Translations under genes and position numbers: made by a program
From: an uncultured Eubacteriales bacterium
GTDB taxonomy: Bacteria > Bacillota > Clostridia > Oscillospirales > UMGS1783
Length of the DNA stretch: 16,385 nucleotides
NCBI GenBank assembly: GCA_900555065.1
Contig: USJY01000003.1
Location: 1 to 16,385, forward strand
Direction of reading: 5' to 3'
Shown: one piece after another, positions 1-6,551 of the stretch
Layout of the letters: every line of letters starts with the position of its first letter
Position numbering within the stretch: position 1 is the first letter of the stretch
The notes under the pieces: model-generated
Databases searched by the model: none
The model's input: only the letters and a program-made list of their open reading frames with translations
Told to the model about the DNA's origin: nothing

Positions 1-291
1 AAGGAAGAGAAACTGACCGGCCTGAAGATGCTCGTCGTCCAGCCGGTAAACGTCCTGAATATGAAAAACGACGGCAAATGCGCCGTTGCGATCGACGCGG
101 TCGGCGCCGGCCACAATGAGATCGTGCTCGTGGTCGGGGGCAGCTCCGCCCGTCAGACCGAGGTCACGACGAACAAGCCGGTCGACGCGACGATTATGGC
201 GATTGTCGATTATATTGAGATTGAAGGAAAACTCACATATGAAAAATTTGAAGCGGAATCGAAAACAGCCGCTTCCAAGGTAAAGGCGTAG
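1..291 (+). CDS. BMC-P (EutN/CcmL family) pentameric shell vertex protein, 5'-truncated
   Basis: This is a vertex protein that would form pentamers capping the corners of a BMC shell. The reading frame is open from base 1, so the gene begins outside the window. The first visible residues (KEEKLTGLKM) correspond to the region just after the first strand of the EutN/CcmL fold, so roughly 10-15 N-terminal residues are missing. The internal ATG at base 28 is in frame but is not a plausible start because it would remove the first beta strand. The family hallmark GAG stretch (DAVGAGHNEIV) and the Q-P-V-N/D motif are present. The C-terminus carries a lysine/alanine-rich tail (ESKTAASKVKA) that the two following paralogs lack. 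It is first of three tandem BMC-P genes, with 8 bases to the next. Family assignment is secure; its exact role in the shell is inferred. Confidence 0.9.
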   Translation, partial: KEEKLTGLKMLVVQPVNVLNMKNDGKCAVAIDAVGAGHNEIVLVVGGSSARQTEVTTNKPVDATIMAIVDYIEIEGKLTYEKFEAESKTAASKVKA

Positions 292-299
292 GTGGTGGC

Positions 300-584
300 A
301 TGCAGCTTGCAAGGATCATCGGCTCTGTCGTTTCGACTGAGAAACTGACAAGCCTGGAGGGTACAAAGCTGCTCGTCATGCAGCCGATCGATTCGTCCGG
401 AAAGGACGTAGGCTCGCCCATTGTGGGTGTGGACACGGTCGGCGCCGGTACGGGCGAGACCGTATTTTACGCCAAAAGCAAGGAGGGCGCCATGACGCTT
501 GCAGATCCGTCCGCCTGCGCGGACGCGGGAGTCGTCGGGATCCTCGATTACTATTATTCTGTGAAGAGGGAAGAAAATCCATGA
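300..584 (+). CDS. BMC-P (EutN/CcmL family) pentameric shell vertex protein, second copy
   Basis: This 94-residue protein has the full length of a EutN/CcmL domain. It starts MQLARIIGSVVST, the typical first strand of the family (MxxxxVxGxVVxT). The LLVMQPID segment and the GAG motif (DTVGAGTGETV) follow, and the C-terminal strand/helix reads ADAGVVGILDYY. The ATG at 300 lies behind a GGTGG purine stretch and aligns with the family start, so it is accepted. Its stop overlaps the next ATG by 4 bases (ATGA), indicating translational coupling. It differs clearly in sequence from its two neighbours, so the three are diverged paralogs rather than a recent duplication. Pentamer formation and vertex position are inferred from the family. 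Confidence 0.93.
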   Translation: MQLARIIGSVVSTEKLTSLEGTKLLVMQPIDSSGKDVGSPIVGVDTVGAGTGETVFYAKSKEGAMTLADPSACADAGVVGILDYYYSVKREENP

Positions 585-877
585 CCTTTGCGCGTGTAGT
601 CGGAAACGTGGTGGCGACGCATAAAAAGGAAGATCTTCGGGGCGCGAAACTCATGATCGTGCAGCCCGTGGACAACTTTTTAAAAGATAACGGCGACGAG
701 ATGGTCGCGATCGACACGGTCGGCGCCGGTATCGGCGATCTCGTGCTCGTGATCTACGAGGGCTGGGCGGCCAGAACCTGTTTCCCGACGCAAAATCCAC
801 TTGCGCCCATAGAAACGGTGATCGCCGGGATCATCGACGAGTACGTTACTGATGAAAATTCGATATATCAGAAATAG
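581..877 (+). CDS. BMC-P (EutN/CcmL family) pentameric shell vertex protein, third copy
   Basis: This is a complete 98-residue EutN/CcmL-type vertex protein. Its N-terminus MTFARVVGNVVATHK is the canonical first strand, followed by LMIVQPVDN and the GAG motif (DTVGAGIGDLVLV). The C-terminus (PIETVIAGIIDEYV) matches the family pattern of a final strand and short helix. The start at 581 overlaps the previous stop in an ATGA arrangement, so the two are probably translated together. The TAG stop overlaps the ribosome binding site of the downstream deoC (AGGAG, 876-880), so deoC is in the same transcript. Family call is firm. What three different pentamers do in one shell is not visible from sequence. 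Confidence 0.93.
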   Translation: MTFARVVGNVVATHKKEDLRGAKLMIVQPVDNFLKDNGDEMVAIDTVGAGIGDLVLVIYEGWAARTCFPTQNPLAPIETVIAGIIDEYVTDENSIYQK

Positions 878-889
878 GAGTGTTCAAAA

Positions 890-1687
890 ATGGAAGCGAA
901 TATGAATCAAATGATTGAGCAGATCGTCAAAGAGGTTGTGCGGCAGATCGGCATCCAGCCGGGCGCAGGCAGTCAGCCGGCCCATGCCGAACTTGCAAAA
1001 TACATAGACCATACCGTCCTGTACGCCTACACGACGCGCGAGACCATCGCCCGCTTCTGCGACGAGGCGATGCAGTACCATTTCGCGGCCGTCTGCTTCA
1101 ATCCCATCCATGTCGCATTTGCCAAAAAGCGCCTTGCCGGCTCCAACGTCAAGGTTGCGACGGTTATCGGCTTCCCGCTCGGCGCGAATACGCCGGTGGT
1201 GAAGGCGTTTGAGACCAAGGACGCGATCGCGAACGGCGCCGACGAAGTGGATATGGTGATCAATATCGGCGCGGCCAAGGAGCACAACTGGGATCTGGTG
1301 CGCGAGGATATGAAAGCGGTCATCGACGCGGCCCGCGAATCCAGCCGCTATGTAAAAGTAAAGGTCATTATCGAGACCTGCCTGCTGACCGACGAGGAGA
1401 AGGTCAAGGTCTGTGAGATCGCACGCGAGCTCAAGGCGGACTTTGTCAAGACTTCGTCCGGCTTCTCGACCGGCGGCGCGACGGCGGAGGACGTGGCCCT
1501 GATGAAGCGCACCGTAGGCCCGACCATGGAGGTGAAGGCGTCCACCGGCGTTCGTACCACCGAAGCGGTGCAGAAGATGGTCGCAGCCGGCGCGACTCGG
1601 ATCGGCACCGGCTCCGGCATCAAGATCGTCACCGGCGGCGACGACTGTAAGAACTGCGCAACCTGCACCAACTGCCGCAAATCCTGA
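890..1687 (+). CDS. deoC: Deoxyribose-5-phosphate aldolase (DeoC) with N-terminal targeting helix and four-cysteine tail
   Basis: This class I aldolase splits 2-deoxy-D-ribose 5-phosphate into acetaldehyde and glyceraldehyde 3-phosphate. It is a 265-residue TIM barrel. The catalytic residues can be placed by motif: Asp121 in ADEVDMV, Schiff-base Lys187 in [10 protein letters not shown], and Lys216 in [10 protein letters not shown] (equivalent to E. coli D102, K167 and K201). Two parts are not standard. Residues 4-20 ([17 protein letters not shown]) form an amphipathic helix before the barrel, followed by a Gly/Pro/Ser linker, typical of BMC encapsulation peptides. The C-terminus ends in a C-x2-C-x2-C-x2-C cluster (Cys253, 256, 259, 262). 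The start ATG has AGGAG 9 bases upstream. As the only aldehyde-generating enzyme visible in this BMC operon, it probably defines the substrate. The enzyme assignment is strong; encapsulation is inferred. Confidence 0.96.
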   Translation: MEANMNQMIEQIVKEVVRQIGIQPGAGSQPAHAELAKYIDHTVLYAYTTRETIARFCDEAMQYHFAAVCFNPIHVAFAKKRLAGSNVKVATVIGFPLGANTPVVKAFETKDAIANGADEVDMVINIGAAKEHNWDLVREDMKAVIDAARESSRYVKVKVIIETCLLTDEEKVKVCEIARELKADFVKTSSGFSTGGATAEDVALMKRTVGPTMEVKASTGVRTTEAVQKMVAAGATRIGTGSGIKIVTGGDDCKNCATCTNCRKS

Positions 1688-1723
1688 GCGTAAGGCTACA
1701 CGATAAAGAAAGGGGTGGTCTGT

Positions 1724-3160
1724 TTGGCGGACAAGAACGAACAGGCGGTCCAGCGCGCAAGAGAGCTTGCAAAGCAGGCTTTTGAGGCGCAGAAACTCTT
1801 TGCGGATTACAGCCAGGACAAAGTCGACCGTATCGTCGAGAGCATGGCGAAGGCCGGCTACGAACATGCGGCGCGTCTGGCAAAGCTCGCAGTGGAGGAG
1901 ACCGGGATCGGCCGCGAGTCCGACAAGATCATCAAGAACCAGTTTGCATCCAAAAACCTGTACGAGTCGATTAAGGATACAAAAACGGTGGGCGTGCTGA
2001 ACAGGGACGAAGCCCGTAAGATCGTAGAGATCGCGGCGCCTGCAGGCGTGATCGTCGCCATCATACCGACGACGAACCCGACCTCAACCGTCATATTCAA
2101 GTCCATGATCTCTTTGAAAGCCAGAAACTCCGTCGTCATTTCTCCGCATCCGCGGGCCATCAAGGCCTGTGTGGAAACGGCCCGGATCATGGAGGAAGCG
2201 GCGGTGCTCGCCGGCGCGCCCAAGGGCTTGATCCAGTGCCTGGACGTCGCGTCCATGGCTGCGGCGACTGAGCTGATGACCTGCGAATACACTTCGGTTA
2301 TCCTTGCGACGGGCGGTTCGGCGCTTGTGAAGGCCGCATATAGCAGCGGAAAGCCCGCCTACGGCGTCGGCCCCGGTAACGTTCCGGCGTTTATAGAACG
2401 CAGCGCGGACGTGTCCACGGCGCTCGACCGTATCCTGATGAGCAAGACGTTCGACTATGGCACCATCTGCGCTTCGGAGCAGGCGATCGTGACCGAGCGC
2501 GTCATCGCCAACCAGGTCCGCGCCCAGCTCCAGCAGAAAGGCGGTTATTTCGTCACTGGCGCCGATAAGGCGAAGCTGGAAAAAACGGTGATTAAGGAAA
2601 CGGGCGGTGTCAATCCGGACGTCGTGGGCAAGAGCCCGCAGGCGATTGCAGATCTGGCCGGCATTTCCATTCCGGAGGGTACGCGCGTGCTCGTGGCGGA
2701 TCTGGAGGGCGTCGGCAAGGAGTATCCCCTGTCAGCCGAAAAACTCTGTCCCGTCCTTGGTTTCTATGAGGTGGACAGCTGGCAGGAGGCCTGTGACCTG
2801 TGCATCCGGCTTTTGCAATTCGGTGGACTTGGCCACAGCATGGTCATCCACTCGAACAACGAGCAGGTCATTATGGAGTTTGCCATGAAAAAGCCTGTGT
2901 TCCGCATCCTCTGCAATACTCCGTCGGCGCAGGGCGCAATCGGGTATACAACGGGTCTGGCCCCGTCGCTTACTCTGGGCTGCGGCACGTTCGGCGGGAA
3001 TATCACGTCCGACAACGTCACTGCCCGGCACCTGATGAATATAAAGCGGCTTGCCTATTACAATCCGCCCGCGGAGTTTTCGGACGGCGGCGCGGCAAAA
3101 ACTGGCTACCGGTACACACGCGCGCAGGTTCTCGCCGCCGTGGAGCGCGCTCTGTCATAA
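1724..3160 (+). CDS. CoA-acylating aldehyde dehydrogenase (EutE/PduP/AdhE-N type), BMC-associated
   Basis: It oxidises an aldehyde, here probably acetaldehyde, with NAD+ and CoA to acyl-CoA inside the BMC. The frame is open from a GTG at 1715, but that codon overlaps the purine-rich AGGGGTGG (1711-1718), which should be the ribosome binding site. The TTG at 1724 is correctly spaced and gives 478 residues starting MADKNEQ. The catalytic cysteine is Cys249 in TICASEQ. The N-terminal half (EAQKLFADYSQDKVDRIV, VEETGIG, IIPTTNPTST) is AdhE/EutE-like, and GVGPGNVPAFIE is the usual nucleotide-site region. The last 14 residues (about 465-478, YTRAQVLAAVERALS) form an amphipathic helix after a Gly/Ala-rich linker and look like a C-terminal encapsulation peptide. 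It lies 36 bases after deoC, placing aldehyde producer and consumer together. Confidence 0.95.
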   Translation: MADKNEQAVQRARELAKQAFEAQKLFADYSQDKVDRIVESMAKAGYEHAARLAKLAVEETGIGRESDKIIKNQFASKNLYESIKDTKTVGVLNRDEARKIVEIAAPAGVIVAIIPTTNPTSTVIFKSMISLKARNSVVISPHPRAIKACVETARIMEEAAVLAGAPKGLIQCLDVASMAAATELMTCEYTSVILATGGSALVKAAYSSGKPAYGVGPGNVPAFIERSADVSTALDRILMSKTFDYGTICASEQAIVTERVIANQVRAQLQQKGGYFVTGADKAKLEKTVIKETGGVNPDVVGKSPQAIADLAGISIPEGTRVLVADLEGVGKEYPLSAEKLCPVLGFYEVDSWQEACDLCIRLLQFGGLGHSMVIHSNNEQVIMEFAMKKPVFRILCNTPSAQGAIGYTTGLAPSLTLGCGTFGGNITSDNVTARHLMNIKRLAYYNPPAEFSDGGAAKTGYRYTRAQVLAAVERALS

Positions 3161-3206
3161 GCGTTTTATCATTTTACATACATGAATAATTTTGGAGGTA
3201 ATAAAC

Positions 3207-3476
3207 ATGGAAGCAATCGGATTGGTTGAAACAAAAGGTCTGGTCGCGGCAATCGAGGCCGCCGACGCAATGGTGAAAGCTGCGAACGTCCGTCTCATCT
3301 CCAAGGAGTATGTCGGCTCTCAGCTCGTCACTGTGATCGTCACCGGCGAAGTCGGCGCCGTCAAGGCCGCTACCGAAGCCGGCGCGACCGCTGCGAAGCG
3401 GATCGGCAACGTGGTATCCGTGCATGTCATTCCTCGCCCGCATGGCGATGTTGACAGCATAATCGCCACCCTTTAA
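3207..3476 (+). CDS. BMC-H hexameric shell protein, with Gln in the pore loop
   Basis: This 89-residue single-domain BMC shell protein would tile the facets as hexamers. The start at 3207 ([11 protein letters not shown]) has GGAGG at 3194-3198; an earlier in-frame ATG at 3192 lies before that site and is rejected. The fold signature is clear: [23 protein letters not shown], then the pore strand-loop, then [15 protein letters not shown], and the C-terminal [11 protein letters not shown]. Where PduA has a Gly-Ser-Gly pore loop, this protein has Gly37-Ser38-Gln39 (YVGSQLV), which should change pore size and polarity. An AT-rich gap of 46 bases separates it from the dehydrogenase. A second BMC-H follows 28 bases later. 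Family call is firm; permeability is inferred. Confidence 0.95.
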   Translation: MEAIGLVETKGLVAAIEAADAMVKAANVRLISKEYVGSQLVTVIVTGEVGAVKAATEAGATAAKRIGNVVSVHVIPRPHGDVDSIIATL

Positions 3477-3504
3477 TCTTGTAAACTTGAGAGGAGCATA
3501 TATC

Positions 3505-3780
3505 ATGGAAAAAGAAGCTTTGGGAATGGTAGAGACGAAAGGTCTCGTAGGTTCGATTGAAGCTGCCGACGCAATGGTGAAGGCTGCGAACGTCACCCTG
3601 ATCGGCAAGGAAAAAATCGGTTCCGGTCTCGTTACCGTTATGGTCCGCGGCGACGTGGGCGCGGTGAAGGCATCTGTGGACGCGGGCGCGGCCGCTGCGG
3701 CGCGCGTCGGCGAACTGTTCGCCGTACATGTCATTCCCCGTCCGCATGACGACGTGGAACTCATTCTGCCCCAGAAATAA
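3505..3780 (+). CDS. pduA: BMC-H hexameric shell protein, PduA-like
   Basis: This 91-residue BMC-H protein is very close to the PduA/EutM type. The ATG at 3505 has GAGGAG at 3491-3496; an earlier in-frame ATG at 3487 lies before that site and is rejected. The sequence starts [22 protein letters not shown]. The pore loop is Lys-Ile-Gly39-Ser40-Gly41-Leu, identical to the PduA motif and in the same numbering, so a PduA-like pore admitting small polar substrates is a reasonable inference. The C-terminal [11 protein letters not shown] is also standard. It is paralogous to the preceding BMC-H but differs in the pore and in the segment around [15 protein letters not shown]. It would be the main facet protein or share that job with its neighbour. 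Confidence 0.95.
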   Translation: MEKEALGMVETKGLVGSIEAADAMVKAANVTLIGKEKIGSGLVTVMVRGDVGAVKASVDAGAAAAARVGELFAVHVIPRPHDDVELILPQK

Positions 3781-3973
3781 ACAGCGGACAGCGTAAGCCC
3801 TCGGCATGTCTGAGGGCTTTCTGCCGTTGCTGTCCGGTTCTGCCGCTGGCCTGCGCGCAGAATGGAACCGGCGCGGCGCTGTACAGGCACGTTTCCCGGC
3901 GTGCCGCGGGTTCTGGCCCGTGTGCCGTCGGAGTGCGTCGCAGCCCGCATAATCTAGAATAATTGGTGAAGTT
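3781..3973 (+). other. Structured intergenic region between shell genes and pduL (three predicted hairpins)
   Basis: There is no convincing gene in these 193 bases, although they lie inside a tightly packed operon. Three inverted repeats can be read. The first is AAGCCCTC (3795-3802) with GAGGGCTT (3812-3819), followed by only three T. The second is CCGG+TTCTGC (3834-3843) with GCAGAA and CCGG (3857-3862 and 3868-3871), with a five-base bulge. The third is GGCACG (3886-3891) with CGTGCC (3900-3905). The first could be a weak terminator or attenuator that makes shell transcripts more abundant than downstream enzyme transcripts; all three could be mRNA processing or stability elements. The function is inferred. 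Confidence 0.5.
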
Positions 3974-4855
3974 ATGGATGTATCGACTATTGGAAGGATC
4001 GTATCCATCATCCTTTCCAAACTGACCGGCTATGGCTACAATTCCATACAGGACCGCCCCGTTCCCATCGGCGTTTCCAATCGGCACCTGCATCTGAGCC
4101 GCGCCGATATTGACGCGCTGTTCGGCCCGGGCTATCAGCTTACCCCGGTGAAGGACCTGTCCCAGACAGGCCAGTTCGCCGCAAAGGAGACAGTGATGGT
4201 CGCAGGCCCCAAAGGCTCGTTTGATTCGGTGCGCATTCTTGGTCCCGAACGCGCGCATACGCAGGTGGAGGTCATGCGCAGCGACTGCTACAGGCTGGGA
4301 CTGCAGGCACCGGTGCGGGAGTCTGGTAAGGCTGCGGGCAGCGGCGGCGTAACGCTCGTCGGCCCCAGGGGTTCGGTCTGCCTGAAAGAAGGGTTGATCG
4401 TCGCCCGGCGGCACGTCCACATGCCGCCCGCGGACGCCGCGCATTACGGACTGCAGGACGGCGACGTTGTCGCGCTGCGCTGCGGCGGCGAACGCGGGAT
4501 CGTACTGGAAAACGTTATTGTTCGCGTCGATCCGTCCTTTGTGCTGGAGGCGCATCTGGATATGGATGAGGCCAACTGCGCAGACCTGAAAAACGGCGAT
4601 CCGGCATTTATTATTCAGAACGCGTTTCAGAACACGCCTGTCCGTACCGTACAGCCGTCCGCACCGGCTGCGTCCGAAGCGCCGAAAGCCGAACCCGCCG
4701 CGCCGCGCCGCACCGCCGTGACCCTTGTGACGGAGGATATCGTAAAGGCGGCGGCCCGAAACGGCGAGAGCATATACGCGGCGAAGGGCGCGGTGATTAC
4801 GCCGCTGGCGCAGGACGCCATCCGGGAACTCGGCGTGGAAGTCGAACGAGAATAG
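3974..4855 (+). CDS. pduL: PduL-type phosphate acyltransferase with extra C-terminal module
   Basis: It converts acetyl-CoA (or another acyl-CoA) and phosphate to acyl phosphate and CoA, recycling CoA inside the BMC. The two PduL half-domains show their metal-binding histidines: NRHLHLS (His38, His40), RRHVHMP (His147, His149) and EAHLDMDEAN (His194). Residues 1-20 (MDVSTIGRIVSIILSKLTGY) form an amphipathic helix typical of PduL encapsulation peptides. At 293 residues it is about 80 longer than the usual PduL of around 210. The extra part is a Pro/Ala linker (about 225-246) and a compact module (about 247-293) with G-x3-TP-x-A-x-D-x2-RE-x-G-x-EV. The same module begins the next gene. The ATG at 3974 has a modest GGTGA site at 3965-3969. 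The core enzyme is certain; the module's role is unknown. Confidence 0.95.
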   Translation: MDVSTIGRIVSIILSKLTGYGYNSIQDRPVPIGVSNRHLHLSRADIDALFGPGYQLTPVKDLSQTGQFAAKETVMVAGPKGSFDSVRILGPERAHTQVEVMRSDCYRLGLQAPVRESGKAAGSGGVTLVGPRGSVCLKEGLIVARRHVHMPPADAAHYGLQDGDVVALRCGGERGIVLENVIVRVDPSFVLEAHLDMDEANCADLKNGDPAFIIQNAFQNTPVRTVQPSAPAASEAPKAEPAAPRRTAVTLVTEDIVKAAARNGESIYAAKGAVITPLAQDAIRELGVEVERE

Positions 4856-4872
4856 AGCATGGAGGAAGCAGC

Positions 4873-5160
4873 ATGGCACAGGTAATTACGCAGATTGAGA
4901 TGATGCGTTATCAGGGCGCGCCGCTTGCGGTGTTCCCGGAGGGGACGATCCTAACCCCGTCGGCCAAGGACTGGGCCAGGGAGCAGGGGATTGAAGTGCG
5001 CATCGGCGGCTCCGATGCTGACACTGGCCAGGAATTTCTGGATCAGGTCGTCGGTTCCGTAATCCGGCAGTACCGCAGCACTGGTAAAAGCCTTGTGAAA
5101 GAAGAAGTCGTGGAGGCTGTGCGGCAGGTTTTGAACAAGCTGGAGTGCACCGTTGAATAA
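4873..5160 (+). CDS. Small BMC-associated protein: EutQ/EutT-N-like module plus C-terminal targeting-type helix
   Basis: This 95-residue protein lies 17 bases after pduL and 23 before the PduS-like gene. It has GGAGGA at 4861-4866. Residues 1-45 carry PEGTILTPSAKDWAREQGIEV, nearly the same pattern as the C-terminal module of the PduL upstream (G24, T28-P29, A31, D33, R36-E37, G39, E41-V42). From memory, N-terminal parts of ethanolamine-utilisation proteins EutQ and EutT have a similar L/I-TP-x-AR/KD element, but the catalytic domains that follow in those proteins are absent. Residues 73-91 (SLVKEEVVEAVRQVLNKLE) form an amphipathic helix much like the DeoC N-terminal one, so it may bind the inner shell or nucleate cargo. 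It is real by context, spacing and composition. Its biochemical function is not known. Confidence 0.85.
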   Translation: MAQVITQIEMMRYQGAPLAVFPEGTILTPSAKDWAREQGIEVRIGGSDADTGQEFLDQVVGSVIRQYRSTGKSLVKEEVVEAVRQVLNKLECTVE

Positions 5161-5183
5161 TTTCGTTGTGGGGTATTCTCAAA

Positions 5184-6548
5184 ATGTCGAATGATATGCT
5201 TTCAACCCCTCGGGATATTCCATCCTGCGCCAAGGCGGCCGGCATCGTCGGCACCGGCGGCGCAGGTTTTCCCATGCATGTAAAAATACAGGCCAAGGCC
5301 GATTTTGTTATCGCCAACGGCGCGGAGTGCGAGCCCATCCTGGAAACGGACCGGCACTTCATGCTCCGTCATCCGGAAAAGGTAGTCGCGGGCCTGCGGC
5401 TCGCCGTAGAGGCGACGGGCGCAGAGAAGGGTTATCTCGCCGTCAAGGCCAAGCATGCCGACCTTGCCGCGCTCTTTACAAAACAATTGAAAGACGAGCC
5501 GCAGCTGGAACTGTTTTTGCTTGACAATTTTTATCCGGCGGGCGACGAGCATGTACTCGTACACGAAGTAACGGGCCGGGTCGTCCCGCAGGGCGGGATC
5601 CCGATCGACGTGGGCGCGGTGGTCAATAACGTGTTCACCCTGGCTCTGCTGGCGGACGCTGTACAGGATAAGCCCTTTACACATAAATACGTCACAGTTA
5701 CGGGCGAGGTCAACCGCCCCTGCGTTTGCGAAGTACCAGTCGGCGTATCCATCGGCGAGGTAATCGAAACCTATGGCCGCGGCGTCAAAATCTCCGACTA
5801 TAAAATCGTGCTCGGCGGCCCCATGATGGGCAAGATCACGGACGACCTAAGCACGCCGGTGGAAAAGACGACCGGTGGAATTATCGTAGTCCCCTCGGAC
5901 CATACCCTCGTCCTGCGCAAGACGAGCGATCTGAAGCATGACTTTATCAAGGCGAAATCCGTCTGCTGCCAATGCAATCTGTGCACCGATATGTGTCCGC
6001 GCAATCTGCTCGGCCACACGTTGTACCCAAGCAGGTCCATGCGCGTATTGCCCTATCTGCAGGGCGACTTCCAAATGGAAAGTATCGCGCAGGCGGCGCT
6101 GTGTACTGACTGCGGCCTGTGTCAGGCGTTCGCATGTAACATGAACTTATCTCCAAACCGTGTCAACAACTACTTTAAGAAGATTATGGCGGAGCAGGGG
6201 TACAAGCCCGATGTGAAAGGACGGCCCATGAACCCTGTAAGCGAATACGGCGCGCTGCGCCATGTGCCGACGCCCCGGCTCATACAACGCCTCGGCATCG
6301 CGAAGTACGATATGCATCTGCCCTTTGACGAAACGCCCATGAAAACGAAAAAATTGGTCCTGCCTCTGAAAATGCATATAGGCGCGCCATGCGAGCCGCT
6401 TGTACATACCGGCGACCTGGTGCTGCGCGGCCAAAAGATCGCCCAGGCGCCAGCGGGCGCGCTCGGCGTGGATCTGCATGCGCCGCTGGAGGGAATGGTG
6501 CGCGCCATAGGCAGCGCGATAGAGATTGAAGTCTTTGAGGGGGTGTAA
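5184..6548 (+). CDS. pduS: PduS-like RnfC-family flavin/iron-sulfur oxidoreductase
   Basis: PduS-type proteins oxidise NAD(P)H and pass electrons through FMN and two [4Fe-4S] clusters. In the Pdu system PduS reduces cobalamin; here it more probably regenerates NAD+ for the aldehyde dehydrogenase. The frame opens at a TTG (5166), but ATG 5184 has GTGGGG at 5168-5173 and gives 454 residues, the normal PduS size. In order: the glycine-rich Rnf51/Nqo1-like site GTGGAGFP (23-30) and GAECEP (46-51); an SLBB-like region (about 168-215); cluster one C-x2-C-x2-C-x3-CP (Cys261, 264, 267, 271); cluster two C-x2-C-x2-C-x4-C (Cys307, 310, 313, 318); and a C-terminal RnfC-like sandwich-hybrid domain. The PduT-like gene starts 3 bases after its stop, which fits the known PduS-PduT partnership. 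Confidence 0.92.
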   Translation: MSNDMLSTPRDIPSCAKAAGIVGTGGAGFPMHVKIQAKADFVIANGAECEPILETDRHFMLRHPEKVVAGLRLAVEATGAEKGYLAVKAKHADLAALFTKQLKDEPQLELFLLDNFYPAGDEHVLVHEVTGRVVPQGGIPIDVGAVVNNVFTLALLADAVQDKPFTHKYVTVTGEVNRPCVCEVPVGVSIGEVIETYGRGVKISDYKIVLGGPMMGKITDDLSTPVEKTTGGIIVVPSDHTLVLRKTSDLKHDFIKAKSVCCQCNLCTDMCPRNLLGHTLYPSRSMRVLPYLQGDFQMESIAQAALCTDCGLCQAFACNMNLSPNRVNNYFKKIMAEQGYKPDVKGRPMNPVSEYGALRHVPTPRLIQRLGIAKYDMHLPFDETPMKTKKLVLPLKMHIGAPCEPLVHTGDLVLRGQKIAQAPAGALGVDLHAPLEGMVRAIGSAIEIEVFEGV

Positions 6549-6551
6549 CAG

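Noticed and set aside
884..1867. Long minus-strand open frame (327 codons) opposite deoC
   Set aside because: It is the antisense of deoC, which has intact catalytic motifs. The translation is Arg/His/Leu-rich without family features and has no ribosome binding site. High GC codon bias creates such antisense frames.
3806..3952. Small plus-strand frame (48 codons) in the gap before pduL
   Set aside because: Its start lies in the loop of a hairpin, it has no ribosome binding site, and it is Arg/Cys/Pro-rich without homology that I recognise.
3761..4879. Minus-strand open frame (372 codons) opposite pduL
   Set aside because: PduL on the plus strand has all metal-binding histidines; the antisense product is low-complexity Arg/Gly/His-rich.
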